From contig NZ_JADPRT010000004.1 in NCBI RefSeq assembly GCF_015690355.1, positions 439,878 to 503,877 on the forward strand: a stretch of 64,000 nucleotides of DNA, in the 5' to 3' direction. A program made the translations under genes and the position numbers. A model generated the notes under the pieces. The model searched no databases and was not told the DNA's origin. It saw nothing but the letters and a program-made list of their open reading frames with translations. Below are positions 8,700-19,023 of the stretch, one piece after another. Position 1 is the first letter of the stretch. Each line of letters starts with the position of its first letter. This DNA comes from Streptacidiphilus fuscans. Lineage in GTDB: Bacteria; Actinomycetota; Actinomycetes; Streptomycetales; Streptomycetaceae.

Positions 8700-9083
8700 G
8701 GGGGCTCCTGGGGTTCGGACGGTCCGTGCCTACGGGGCACGGCATTGCCATCGGGTTGACTTGTCCGGACAAGCTCGAAAGCGGTGTTGAGCGTAGGAGC
8801 GCGCAGATCGAAGTGCAATACTCGCGGGTAGCCTGTTGGAGAACAATCAACGTCCGTTTGGAGCTGGGGTTTTGATCCAGCCAGGCGGCCTGTTCGCGGA
8901 TGTCGGACAAATTCGCTGGTGCGCGGCACGCCTGTGGTCGAGCTGTGAATGGCCAGTCCCAGCGCGCACTACTGACCAGTCAGTTCTGGTGCGGGCCAAG
9001 GATCCAAATGTTTCGCGGGGCGACGGACGTCCGTTACCCGAAGGCTGCCGGAAACCACGCCGAAGACCTTCAGGATCGGCAAC
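8700..9083. promoter_or_regulatory. Divergent promoter region between two secreted phosphoesterases
   Basis: 384 nt with lower GC than the flanks. Both phosphoesterase genes are read outward from it. I looked for PhoP boxes (11-bp GTTCAYYYRGC-type direct repeats) and found no clear copy; TTCGC-type words near 8894 and 8910 are offset by 19 rather than 11 or 22 nt. No ORF with normal codon bias is present. Confidence 0.4.
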
Positions 9084-10994
9084 ATGTCTGAACAACTTCG
9101 CGGATTCGGTAAGCGCCACACGCTGGCTGCTGCCGCAGCGCTCTCCCTCGCGCTCGTCGCCGCCGGTGGCTACCAGGCCTCCGCACTCCCCTCCGTCGCG
9201 GGTGCCACCGCGTCGGCCCCGACCCTCGCCGAGACCACGACCGGCCCGGTCTACAAGGGAGAGGCCGTCAACTTCTCCTACTCGGTTCCCTCGTCGGACC
9301 TGAGCTCGACCAACTGGGTCGGCCTCTACGCCCCGGGCGCGACCCCCGGCTCCCAGGGCTCGACCACCTGGCAGTACACCCCGGCCGCCAGCGGCACCGT
9401 CACCTTCGACACCTACGGCCTGGCCGCGGGCGCCTACAAGGTCTACCTCTTCTCGAACAACGGCTACACCGTGCTGGCCGGTCCGCTCACGCTGAACGTC
9501 GGCGCCCCGCCGACCCCGCACCCGACCCCCGAGCCGCCCGCGCCGAAGGTCGGGTCCGGCCCGAACCTGATCGTCAACGGCGACGCCGAGCAGGGCGCCG
9601 GCACCGAGGTCGGCGTCGACACCAACACCGTCCCCGGCTGGCAGGTCACCGGCCTGCTCAACTCCGTGGCCTACGGTGCGCAGGGCGGCGAGGGCATCAC
9701 CGACTTCCCCACCGCGACCACGCCGGGCCCGAAGAACCGCGGTCACAACGTCTTCTCCGGCGGTGGCGGCGGCGTCAGCACCGGCACCCAGACCGCAAAC
9801 GTCTCGGCGGCGGCGCACCGCATCGACCGCGGCGACGTCACCTACAACCTGACCGGCTACCTCGGCGGTTCGGGCGCGGTCAGCGACGACTCGACGGTCA
9901 CCAGCTACTTCCTCGACGCCCACGGCCGGGTGCTCGGCCACGCCACCCTCGGTGCGGTCACCCCGCAGATGCGCGGCTACGCCACCGAGCTGCTGCCCGA
10001 GCAGGCCGTCGGCAAGCTTCCGCGCGGCACCCGCTCGATCCGCACGGTGATGACCGTCACCGGCCCGCAGCCGCACGACCGCCTCGGCCACGCCCAGGGC
10101 TACGTCGACAACCTCGCCCTGCACCTCTCCACGCCGGTCCCGGCCCCGCACCCGGCCACCCCGCCGGTCGCGCACGTGCCCGGGTACGACCACGTCTTCG
10201 TGGTCATGATGGAGAACCAGGACTACAGCGGCATCATCGGCAACACCTCTGCCGCGCCGTACATCAACAGCCTGGTCCCCAAGGCCGCCAACCTGACGAA
10301 CGCGGTCGCCGAGACCCACCCCAGCGACCCCAACTACGTTGCGCTGGCGGGCGGCAGCCTCTTCGACGTCAACAACAACACGCCGTTCACCAGCACGGTG
10401 GACGCGCCGAACATCGGCGACCTGGTCACCAAGGCCGGTGGCAGCTGGCGCGGTTACATGGAGAACGCGGCCGGTCCCTGCGACACCACGTCCCACGGCG
10501 CGTACACCATCGACGACCTGCCGTTCTACTTCTTCAAGGACGTCAAGGACAACCCGGCCAACTGCAAGTCCCACCTGCTGCCGCTGACGCAGATGTCGAC
10601 GGACCTGCAGAAGACCAGCACCACCCCGACGTTCTCCTGGCTCAGCGCGGACGACTGCGACGACATGGAGGGCTGCGGCGTCACCGCCGGTGACACCTGG
10701 CTGAAGAACACCCTCACGCCGATCTTCAACTCGCCCGCCTGGAAGACCCAGCGCTCGCTCCTCATCCTCACCTGGGACGAGGACGCGGCCGACGGCCAGC
10801 AGCAGCTCCAGCGCATCCCGACCCTGGTCCTCGGCTCCCAGGGCGTCCGCGCGGGCTCGACGAGCGACGTGCGCTACACGCACTACAGCATGCTGCGCAC
10901 GGTCGAGGCCGCGCTCCACCTGCCCAGCCTGACCAAGAACGACCTCTACGCCCAGCCGATCACCGGCATCTGGGACCCCGCGCGCCGGGGCTGA
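9084..10994 (+). CDS. Multidomain secreted phosphoesterase (PF04185 acid phosphatase/phospholipase C-like)
   Basis: A 636-aa exported protein with four parts. A signal peptide (about 1-40) is followed by a beta-sandwich resembling SKICH/CBM-type modules (about 50-145, with TNWVGLYAPG). A Pro-rich linker leads to a second beta domain starting NLIVNGDAEQG (about 160-350). A phosphoesterase domain (about 365-630) ends the protein. The catalytic part shows VFVVMMENQDYSGI (metal/nucleophile region), HPSDPNYVALAGG, WDEDAADG and RYTHYSMLRTVE, the classic PF04185 set. It likely liberates phosphate from phospholipids or phosphomonoesters. It is followed by a strong terminator and a second, single-domain relative. 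Confidence 0.88.
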   Translation: MSEQLRGFGKRHTLAAAAALSLALVAAGGYQASALPSVAGATASAPTLAETTTGPVYKGEAVNFSYSVPSSDLSSTNWVGLYAPGATPGSQGSTTWQYTPAASGTVTFDTYGLAAGAYKVYLFSNNGYTVLAGPLTLNVGAPPTPHPTPEPPAPKVGSGPNLIVNGDAEQGAGTEVGVDTNTVPGWQVTGLLNSVAYGAQGGEGITDFPTATTPGPKNRGHNVFSGGGGGVSTGTQTANVSAAAHRIDRGDVTYNLTGYLGGSGAVSDDSTVTSYFLDAHGRVLGHATLGAVTPQMRGYATELLPEQAVGKLPRGTRSIRTVMTVTGPQPHDRLGHAQGYVDNLALHLSTPVPAPHPATPPVAHVPGYDHVFVVMMENQDYSGIIGNTSAAPYINSLVPKAANLTNAVAETHPSDPNYVALAGGSLFDVNNNTPFTSTVDAPNIGDLVTKAGGSWRGYMENAAGPCDTTSHGAYTIDDLPFYFFKDVKDNPANCKSHLLPLTQMSTDLQKTSTTPTFSWLSADDCDDMEGCGVTAGDTWLKNTLTPIFNSPAWKTQRSLLILTWDEDAADGQQQLQRIPTLVLGSQGVRAGSTSDVRYTHYSMLRTVEAALHLPSLTKNDLYAQPITGIWDPARRG

Positions 10995-11005
10995 CCCCTA
11001 CGCGT

Positions 11006-11047
11006 GCCGCCGGCCCCGAACCAGTCCCACGGTTCGGGGCCGGCGGC
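11006..11047 (+). terminator. Strong hairpin terminator after the first phosphoesterase
   Basis: A perfect 17-bp stem (11006-11022 with 11031-11047) and an 8-nt loop, starting 12 nt after the stop codon. There is no long T-run, which is normal for streptomycete terminators. Confidence 0.85.
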
Positions 11048-11097
11048 GTCTGCGCATGCCTTGTGTTCTCCGATCTGTCGCCCGACCATGCCAGGGC

Positions 11098-11210
11098 GTT
11101 CGACGGGCGTTCGACACCTGTGCGTCACGGACTGATCGACTGTCCGGCGGGCCGACCGACTGAACGACTGACTGATCGACTGATCAATGTCCTACTGACT
11201 GAACGACCGA
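11098..11210. repeat. CTGA/GAC-rich short repeats upstream of second phosphoesterase
   Basis: Imperfect short repeats of ACTGA, GACTG and CGACTGATC words (for example GACTGATCGACTG at about 11128 and again near 11171), together with a duplicated GCGTTCGAC at 11096 and 11107. The stretch is less GC-rich than its surroundings and lies 20-130 nt before the start codon. Function is unknown; it could be regulatory spacer. Confidence 0.45.
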
Positions 11211-11228
11211 AGACACAAGGACTTTCGC

Positions 11229-12716
11229 ATGACGCGACGAACGCCGCACAAGGCCACCCTGGTCGCAGCAGCCGCCACCGGGCTGGCCCTCTCGCTCACC
11301 GCCGCCGCACCCGCCGCCTCGGCCCGCCCCGCCCCGCTGCCGCGCCCGGCCGGGACCGCCCTGCCGCCCGCCGGGGCGATCGACCACGTGCTGGTGATCG
11401 ACCTGGAGAACGAGAGCTACGGCGAGACCTTCGGGTCCGGCTCGCCCGCGACCTACCTGAACGGCACGCTGGTGCCCAAGGGCGAACTGCTGCCCGGCTA
11501 CTACGCGGTGGGCCACGTCAGCCTGGACAACTACCTCGCCCAGGTCTCCGGCCAGGCGCCCAACCAGGTCACCAGCAGCGACTGCACCACGGCCGCCGGC
11601 GGCGCCTTCGACGACGTGCTGCCCGGCACGCCCGACCCCGACCAGGCGCGCTACCCCGGCCAGACCGACGGCCAGGGCTGCGTCTACCCGGCGGACGTGC
11701 AGACCATCGGCGGCCAGCTCCAGGACGCCAGGCGCCTGCCCGGGATCCCCACCGCCGTCGACTGGCGCGAGTACGCGGGCGACATGGGCAACGACCCCGC
11801 CCGCGACGGTGGTACCCCCGACCCGAGCGGCGGCACCGACTGCGCCCACCCGACGCAGACGAACGGCGTCGGGGCGGACGACACCGAGAACGCCGAGGGC
11901 CCCAACGCGACCGGCTCGCAGGTGAAGTCGAGCACCACCGACCAGTACGTGGACCGGCACAACCCGTTCGCGTTCTTCCACTCGGTCACCGACGACGCGT
12001 CGTCCTGCGCGCAGCACGTCGTGCCGCTCGGCACGGTGACGGCGAAGACGGGCGGCGGCTACCACTACCAGGGCCACCTGGCCCAGGACCTGGCCAGCCC
12101 GTTCACCACCCCGCGCTTCGCCATGGTCAGCCCGAACGTCTGCGACGACGGCCACGACGCGACCTGCGCCGGCGTCAACGCGGCGGGCACCACGACCGGC
12201 GGGCTGGTCGGCGCGGACGCCTTTCTCAAGGCATGGATGCCGCTGATCCTCGACTCGCCCGCCTACAAGGACGGGTCGATGCTGGTGATGATCACGTTCG
12301 ACGAGGGCTCGGTGGCCGACGTCGCCGCGGGCGACCACGAGCAGCCCGGCCCCGGCAGCGCCAACCCCGGCTACTCGCCGCTGCTGAACACGCCGATCCC
12401 GTCGCTCGGTGGCAAGACCTACTACCAGCTGCTCGGCTTCAACGGCCTGACACCCGGTCAGGAACCGCCCGCCGGAACCATGCCCGGCGGCGGACAGGTC
12501 GGCGCCCTGCTGCTCAACCCGTTCTGGATCAAGGCGGGCAGCACCGACACCACCGGCAGCTACAACCACTACTCGGCACTGCGCACCTTCGAGGACCTGC
12601 TCGGCCTGCGCACCGGCGGCGCGGACGGCCAGGGCCACCTTGGCTTCGCCGCCACGGCCTCGGACTTCGGCCCGGACGTCTTCAACGGCCTGAGCCTGCC
12701 CGCAGCGCGCCGCTGA
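11229..12716 (+). CDS. Secreted phosphoesterase (PF04185 family)
   Basis: A 495-aa exported protein with a basic N-terminus and signal peptide to about residue 34. The catalytic domain begins DHVLVIDLENESYGETF (metal-binding Glu-Asn), continues with SLDNYLAQVSGQ and MITFDEGSVADVAAGDHEQ, and ends with SYNHYSALRTFEDLLGL. All are typical of phosphoesterase/phospholipase C-like proteins. It is related to the upstream multidomain enzyme but lacks its N-terminal beta domains. The ATG follows ACAAGGACTTTCGC. It appears to be a separate transcription unit, between two hairpin terminators. Confidence 0.88.
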   Translation: MTRRTPHKATLVAAAATGLALSLTAAAPAASARPAPLPRPAGTALPPAGAIDHVLVIDLENESYGETFGSGSPATYLNGTLVPKGELLPGYYAVGHVSLDNYLAQVSGQAPNQVTSSDCTTAAGGAFDDVLPGTPDPDQARYPGQTDGQGCVYPADVQTIGGQLQDARRLPGIPTAVDWREYAGDMGNDPARDGGTPDPSGGTDCAHPTQTNGVGADDTENAEGPNATGSQVKSSTTDQYVDRHNPFAFFHSVTDDASSCAQHVVPLGTVTAKTGGGYHYQGHLAQDLASPFTTPRFAMVSPNVCDDGHDATCAGVNAAGTTTGGLVGADAFLKAWMPLILDSPAYKDGSMLVMITFDEGSVADVAAGDHEQPGPGSANPGYSPLLNTPIPSLGGKTYYQLLGFNGLTPGQEPPAGTMPGGGQVGALLLNPFWIKAGSTDTTGSYNHYSALRTFEDLLGLRTGGADGQGHLGFAATASDFGPDVFNGLSLPAARR

Positions 12717-12737
12717 CCCTCCGGCACGTCACGTCAA

Positions 12738-12770
12738 CGGCCCCCGCTCACTCCTCGTGGGCGGGGGCCG
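12738..12770. terminator. Bidirectional hairpin terminator
   Basis: Stem CGGCCCCCGCTCAC with GTGGGCGGGGGCCG (one G-T pair) and a 5-nt loop, between two convergent genes. Confidence 0.8.
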
Positions 12771-12784
12771 GTCGCTACTCGATA

Positions 12785-13303
12785 TCAGTCGTTCGATCGC
12801 GACGCCGCCGCGCGCAGCTTCTCCAGGTCGGCGGCCGCGTCGGAGGCGGGGACGCGGTGCAGGACGGCGTGGTGGCGGGCCGCGATGGCGTCGACGGAGC
12901 GGGGGTCGGACTCGACCATCTCGGCCGTGACCAGGCAGTGTCCGGGGTCCACCCACGCGGTCAGGCCGATCAGCGCGTCGGTCTCGTCCTCGGCCTCGCG
13001 GCCGTCGGCGACCGCGCCCACGCCGGTGCCCAGCGTCAGGCCGATCGCGACGCCCAACGGGCCGCCCAGCAGGCCGACCAGCGCTCCGACCGCGCCGAGT
13101 CCGAACATCGCGCCGCCCGCCTGCGGGTCGTAGTCCTTGGGCACGCTGATCCGGCCGTCCGCGTCGCGCTCCAGCAGCACCGCCCTCGTGACGGTGGGCA
13201 GTTGGGTGATCTCGTCGAAGACCGCCGCGGCGGCGTCGGCGTCGGCGACGTCGAGGAAGAGCATCTTGTCGTCGTGGGCCATGTCGTCGGACATCTCGTT
13301 CAT
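12785..13303 (-). CDS. DUF1269-like glycine-zipper membrane protein
   Basis: A 172-aa protein. An N-terminal alpha/beta part (MLFLDVADADAAAAVFDEI) is followed by a central Gly-rich hydrophobic hairpin (about 65-100; GAMFGLGAVGALVGLLGG) and a C-terminal alpha/beta part with VDPGHCLVTAEMVE. This architecture fits the DUF1269 family of small membrane-associated proteins of unknown role. Its ATG overlaps the stop of the upstream 106-aa gene (ATGA, 13300-13303), so translation is probably coupled. Confidence 0.7.
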   Translation of the reverse strand: MNEMSDDMAHDDKMLFLDVADADAAAAVFDEITQLPTVTRAVLLERDADGRISVPKDYDPQAGGAMFGLGAVGALVGLLGGPLGVAIGLTLGTGVGAVADGREAEDETDALIGLTAWVDPGHCLVTAEMVESDPRSVDAIAARHHAVLHRVPASDAAADLEKLRAAASRSND

Positions 13304-13620
13304 GGCCGGTCACCCTTCTCCGTGCCGTCCTCCCCGGTGCCGTCGGCGCTGTCGTCGCCGCTGGCGTCACCGCCGCCGTCCGGGCGGGCGGGGTCGTCCT
13401 GGGCGTCCCAGGCCTTGTTGTGCTCGTCGATCGACTCCAGCGCGTGGCTCGCCGCCTCCGCGGTCGGGAACGGGCCGAGCAGGAAACGTTCCGGGTCCTG
13501 GCGGCCCTGTTCGACGCGGTTGTGGCGAAGGCACCAGTACCACTGCTCCGGGGTGCCGAGCTGCTCCTCGTCGAGGTCCTTCTTGAACTGCTCGCCTGCG
13601 TCCCAAGCCACGGGGTCCAC
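13300..13620 (-). CDS. Hypothetical protein with WYWC-containing N-terminal module
   Basis: A 106-aa protein. Residues 1-75 contain EQWYWCLRHNRVEQ and FLLGPFPTAEAASHALE, a pattern repeatedly seen in small actinobacterial hypotheticals that look like a SPOR-type alpha/beta unit. The last 30 residues are Asp/Gly-rich and probably disordered. There is no signal peptide or membrane helix. It is first in a two-gene operon with the DUF1269-like protein. Function unknown. Confidence 0.7.
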   Translation of the reverse strand: MDPVAWDAGEQFKKDLDEEQLGTPEQWYWCLRHNRVEQGRQDPERFLLGPFPTAEAASHALESIDEHNKAWDAQDDPARPDGGGDASGDDSADGTGEDGTEKGDRP

Positions 13621-13829
13621 CTCCGGGCGGCTCTACCGACTCGTCGGCTCCATCCTTTCGCGTTCCTTTCGCGGGACGCGTGCCGGGCGGGCCCCGGGTG
13701 AGCCGAACGGGGCACGGCGGGACACACCGGGACACAGGAACCCGTTGGGTGGACCGGTGCAGCGGACCGGGCTGATGATCTGAAATGCTGCCTCGACCTG
13801 GTTCCTCACGACATCGAATGGAGAGCTTC

Positions 13830-14045
13830 ATGGAGCCGGACCGGCCCGAGACGCCCGAAGCCGACAACGCCGGGCAGCAGGAGCCTGTCGCCCCCGCAGC
13901 GCCTGCCGCGCCGTTGTCGATGCTGGACGCGGTCGGACGCCTCAGCCCCGACCAGGCAGGCCTGATCGGCGTGCTGCTCGGGCTGCACCGCCTCAGCGAC
14001 GACCCGCCGGAGAAGGCGGTCAAGGGGGACGCGCCGGAGCTGTAG
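13830..14045 (+). CDS. Small hypothetical protein
   Basis: A 71-aa ORF from ATG 13830 (GGAG 7 nt upstream; ATG 13818 and 13785 are in-frame alternatives). The N-terminal half is Pro/Ala/Glu-rich. The C-terminal half forms a likely helix, LSPDQAGLIGVLLGLHRL. Third-position GC is high. No known family is recognised and there is no clear operon partner. Confidence 0.45.
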   Translation: MEPDRPETPEADNAGQQEPVAPAAPAAPLSMLDAVGRLSPDQAGLIGVLLGLHRLSDDPPEKAVKGDAPEL

Positions 14046-14168
14046 CGCCGCGTTCCGCCGCTCGTCCTTCACGTTTCCGGCTCATCCTGGAAAAAAGAGT
14101 CGCTGCCGCTGTCGATCCCCGGGGTTCCCGTTCGTACAGAGGGTGAAGAGACTCCGGAGGAGGAGACC

Positions 14169-14530
14169 ATGAAGCAGTATCTGCTCAGTGTGGTGACACC
14201 GACCGAGGGCACTCGGCCGGAACCCGAGGTGCTGGCCGGGATCATGCGGGAACTGGAGGTGTTCCACGCGGAACTGCGCGCCGCGGGCGCGTGGGTCTTC
14301 GCGGGAGGCCTCCACGACCCGAGCACCGCGACCCTGCTGCGGCCCGAGCCGTCGACCGGCGAGGTGCTGGTCACCGACGGCCCCTACGCCGAGGGCAAGG
14401 AGTACCTCGGCGGCATCTGCATCGTGAAGGCGCCGGACCTGGACGCGGCGTTGGAGTGGGGCCGCAAGGCCGCACGCGCGACCACGCTGGCCATCGAGGT
14501 GCGGCCGTTCACGGGCGAGGCCGACGGCTG

Positions 14531-14531
<1 letters not shown>
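14169..14531 (+). CDS. YCII/DGPF-domain protein partnered with ECF sigma factor
   Basis: A 120-aa YCII-related protein containing the diagnostic [14 protein letters not shown] (DGPF motif). The 1-nt stop/start overlap (TGATG) with the next gene makes translational coupling near certain. DGPF proteins are the conserved neighbours of ECF42-type sigma factors. They are thought to be the regulon members, possibly enzymes, rather than anti-sigma factors. The ATG at 14169 follows CGGAGGAGGAG. Confidence 0.9.
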
Positions 14532-17667
<3,136 letters not shown>

Positions 17668-17692
17668 TCACCTCACTCTCCAGGCTAGTTAG

Positions 17693-17709
17693 TTGCCTGT
17701 AACAGGTAA
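17693..17709. promoter_or_regulatory. Palindromic operator candidate upstream of MFS exporter
   Basis: TTGCCTGTAACAGGTAA is a near-perfect 17-bp dyad (arms TTxCCTGT and ACAGGxAA), 59 nt upstream of the exporter start. It is followed by a partial repeat, AAACAGG. TetR- or MarR-type control is an inference. Confidence 0.5.
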
Positions 17710-17804
17710 ACAGGAACAGAAGCGGAGGGAAGCGTTTCGCTTGGCTGGGGGCGGGTAGCGCGGACAGTAGTGCCTGTGTGGCTTCCGGACGACGGAGCGT
17801 TTCC

Positions 17805-18188
17805 ATGACTGCCACGACTGCGAAGCACCCTGGGAAGAGCGCCGAGGAGGAGGTCTGCGTCCAGTTCGCCGGATGCCGACCCGAGGACGCCGAAGCGGTG
17901 ATGACCGCGCTGGAAACGGCCTTCCCGCCTGAGCCCACCGCCGGCCACGTCCGGCCCGAGGGATCCCGCCCGGCCTCGAACGTCTGGTCGTTGCTGCTGG
18001 ACACCGGCGGACGCCACGGTACGCACCTCGCCCCGGTCCACCTCGACGGCGAGGTCTCCGCCGACCTGATCGGCGCGGCGGACTCGGTGCACCGCGTCCG
18101 CGAGGCGCTGGAGGAGGCCGTCCACGTCCAGGACCGCGGCGTCGTACCCGGCGAGCACGAGCTGGAGTTGCGGCTGTTGCTCACCTGA
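17805..18188 (+). CDS. Hypothetical protein
   Basis: A 127-aa soluble protein from ATG 17805 (GGAG 7 nt upstream; GTG 17778 is an alternative). Predicted mixed alpha/beta, with EVCVQFAGCRPEDAEAVMTALE and a HELELRLLL C-terminal strand. No family recognised. It is followed after 29 nt by the phosphoribosyltransferase gene, with which it may be co-transcribed. Confidence 0.6.
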   Translation: MTATTAKHPGKSAEEEVCVQFAGCRPEDAEAVMTALETAFPPEPTAGHVRPEGSRPASNVWSLLLDTGGRHGTHLAPVHLDGEVSADLIGAADSVHRVREALEEAVHVQDRGVVPGEHELELRLLLT

Positions 18189-18217
18189 CCTGACCTGTTC
18201 TGACATCTCGGCTGACC

Positions 18218-18850
18218 ATGCGATTCAGGGACCGGATCGACGCAGGCAGACAGCTCGCCGAACGCCTGCTGGACCGTGGCGTGGCGGACCTGCCCGACCC
18301 CCTGCTGCTCGGCCTCGCCCGGGGCGGCGTGCCGGTCGCCGAGCGGGTCGGCGTCGCCCTGGACTGGCCGTGGGACGTCCTGGTCGTCCGCAAGATCGGC
18401 GCGCCGGGCTGGCCGGAGGTCGGAGTCGGCGCGCTGGCGGGCGACGACCCTCCCCTGTTCGACGACGCCTCGCTGGCCACGCTCGGCCTGACCCCGGCCG
18501 AGCTCGCCCCCGACGTCGCTCGCGAACGCGCCGAACTCCACCGCAGGGCGCTTCGCTATCGCGGTGACCGGCCGGCCCCTGTCATCTGTGACCGGGCGGT
18601 GGTCGTCGTCGACGACGGGCTCGCGACGGGCATCACCGCTCGCGCGGCGTGCACGCACCTGCGCGCAGCGAAGCCCGCGCGGCTGCTGGTCGCGGTCCCG
18701 GTCGCTGCGCGGGAGGCGATCGGCGTCGTGGGACGCGTGTGCGACGAGGTGATCTGCGTCGAAGTCCCGCGCTTCTTCGGCGCGGTGGGGGAGTGGTACC
18801 AGGATTTCCACCAACTGACGGACGAGGACGTGCTCCACGCGTTGCGTTAG
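18218..18850 (+). CDS. Phosphoribosyltransferase-domain protein
   Basis: A 210-aa PRTase-fold protein. It has LLGLARGGVPVAERV (PPi loop), WDVLVVRKIG and the PRPP-binding signature AVVVVDDGLATGITARAA. The stand-alone form is common in actinobacteria and is not tied to a specific nucleobase; roles in purine/pyrimidine salvage are only inferred. The ATG at 18218 lacks a strong ribosome site. Its stop codon abuts one copy of the dispersed palindromic element. Confidence 0.85.
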   Translation: MRFRDRIDAGRQLAERLLDRGVADLPDPLLLGLARGGVPVAERVGVALDWPWDVLVVRKIGAPGWPEVGVGALAGDDPPLFDDASLATLGLTPAELAPDVARERAELHRRALRYRGDRPAPVICDRAVVVVDDGLATGITARAACTHLRAAKPARLLVAVPVAAREAIGVVGRVCDEVICVEVPRFFGAVGEWYQDFHQLTDEDVLHALR

Positions 18851-18884
18851 TTCCCCGCGCCCCTGAAGCGGGTGCAACTCCCTG
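18850..18884. repeat. Half copy of dispersed palindromic element
   Basis: TTCCCCGCGCCCCTGA followed by GCGGGTGCAACTCCCTGC, directly after the PRTase stop codon. It matches the right arm of the full element at 51346-51506. Confidence 0.7.
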
Positions 18885-19023
18885 CGGTAGCTCACAGAAA
18901 TGTCCAACTTGTCCGCAGCCGCAAGCCCACTCAGCCAACGCTCAGCAGGCTGTCGCAGAGTTGTGACGCTCGTGACCCCCAACTCGGGACTGAGGCCCTG
19001 ACCTCGCGCCTTAGGGTTGGTCC

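Noticed and set aside
8700..9083. PHO box upstream of phosphoesterases
   Set aside because: TTCGC-like words are present but not in the 11-bp direct repeat spacing required.
11098..11210. Short repeats as a CRISPR array
   Set aside because: Units are 5-13 nt, irregular and without spacers of constant length. No cas gene is in the window.
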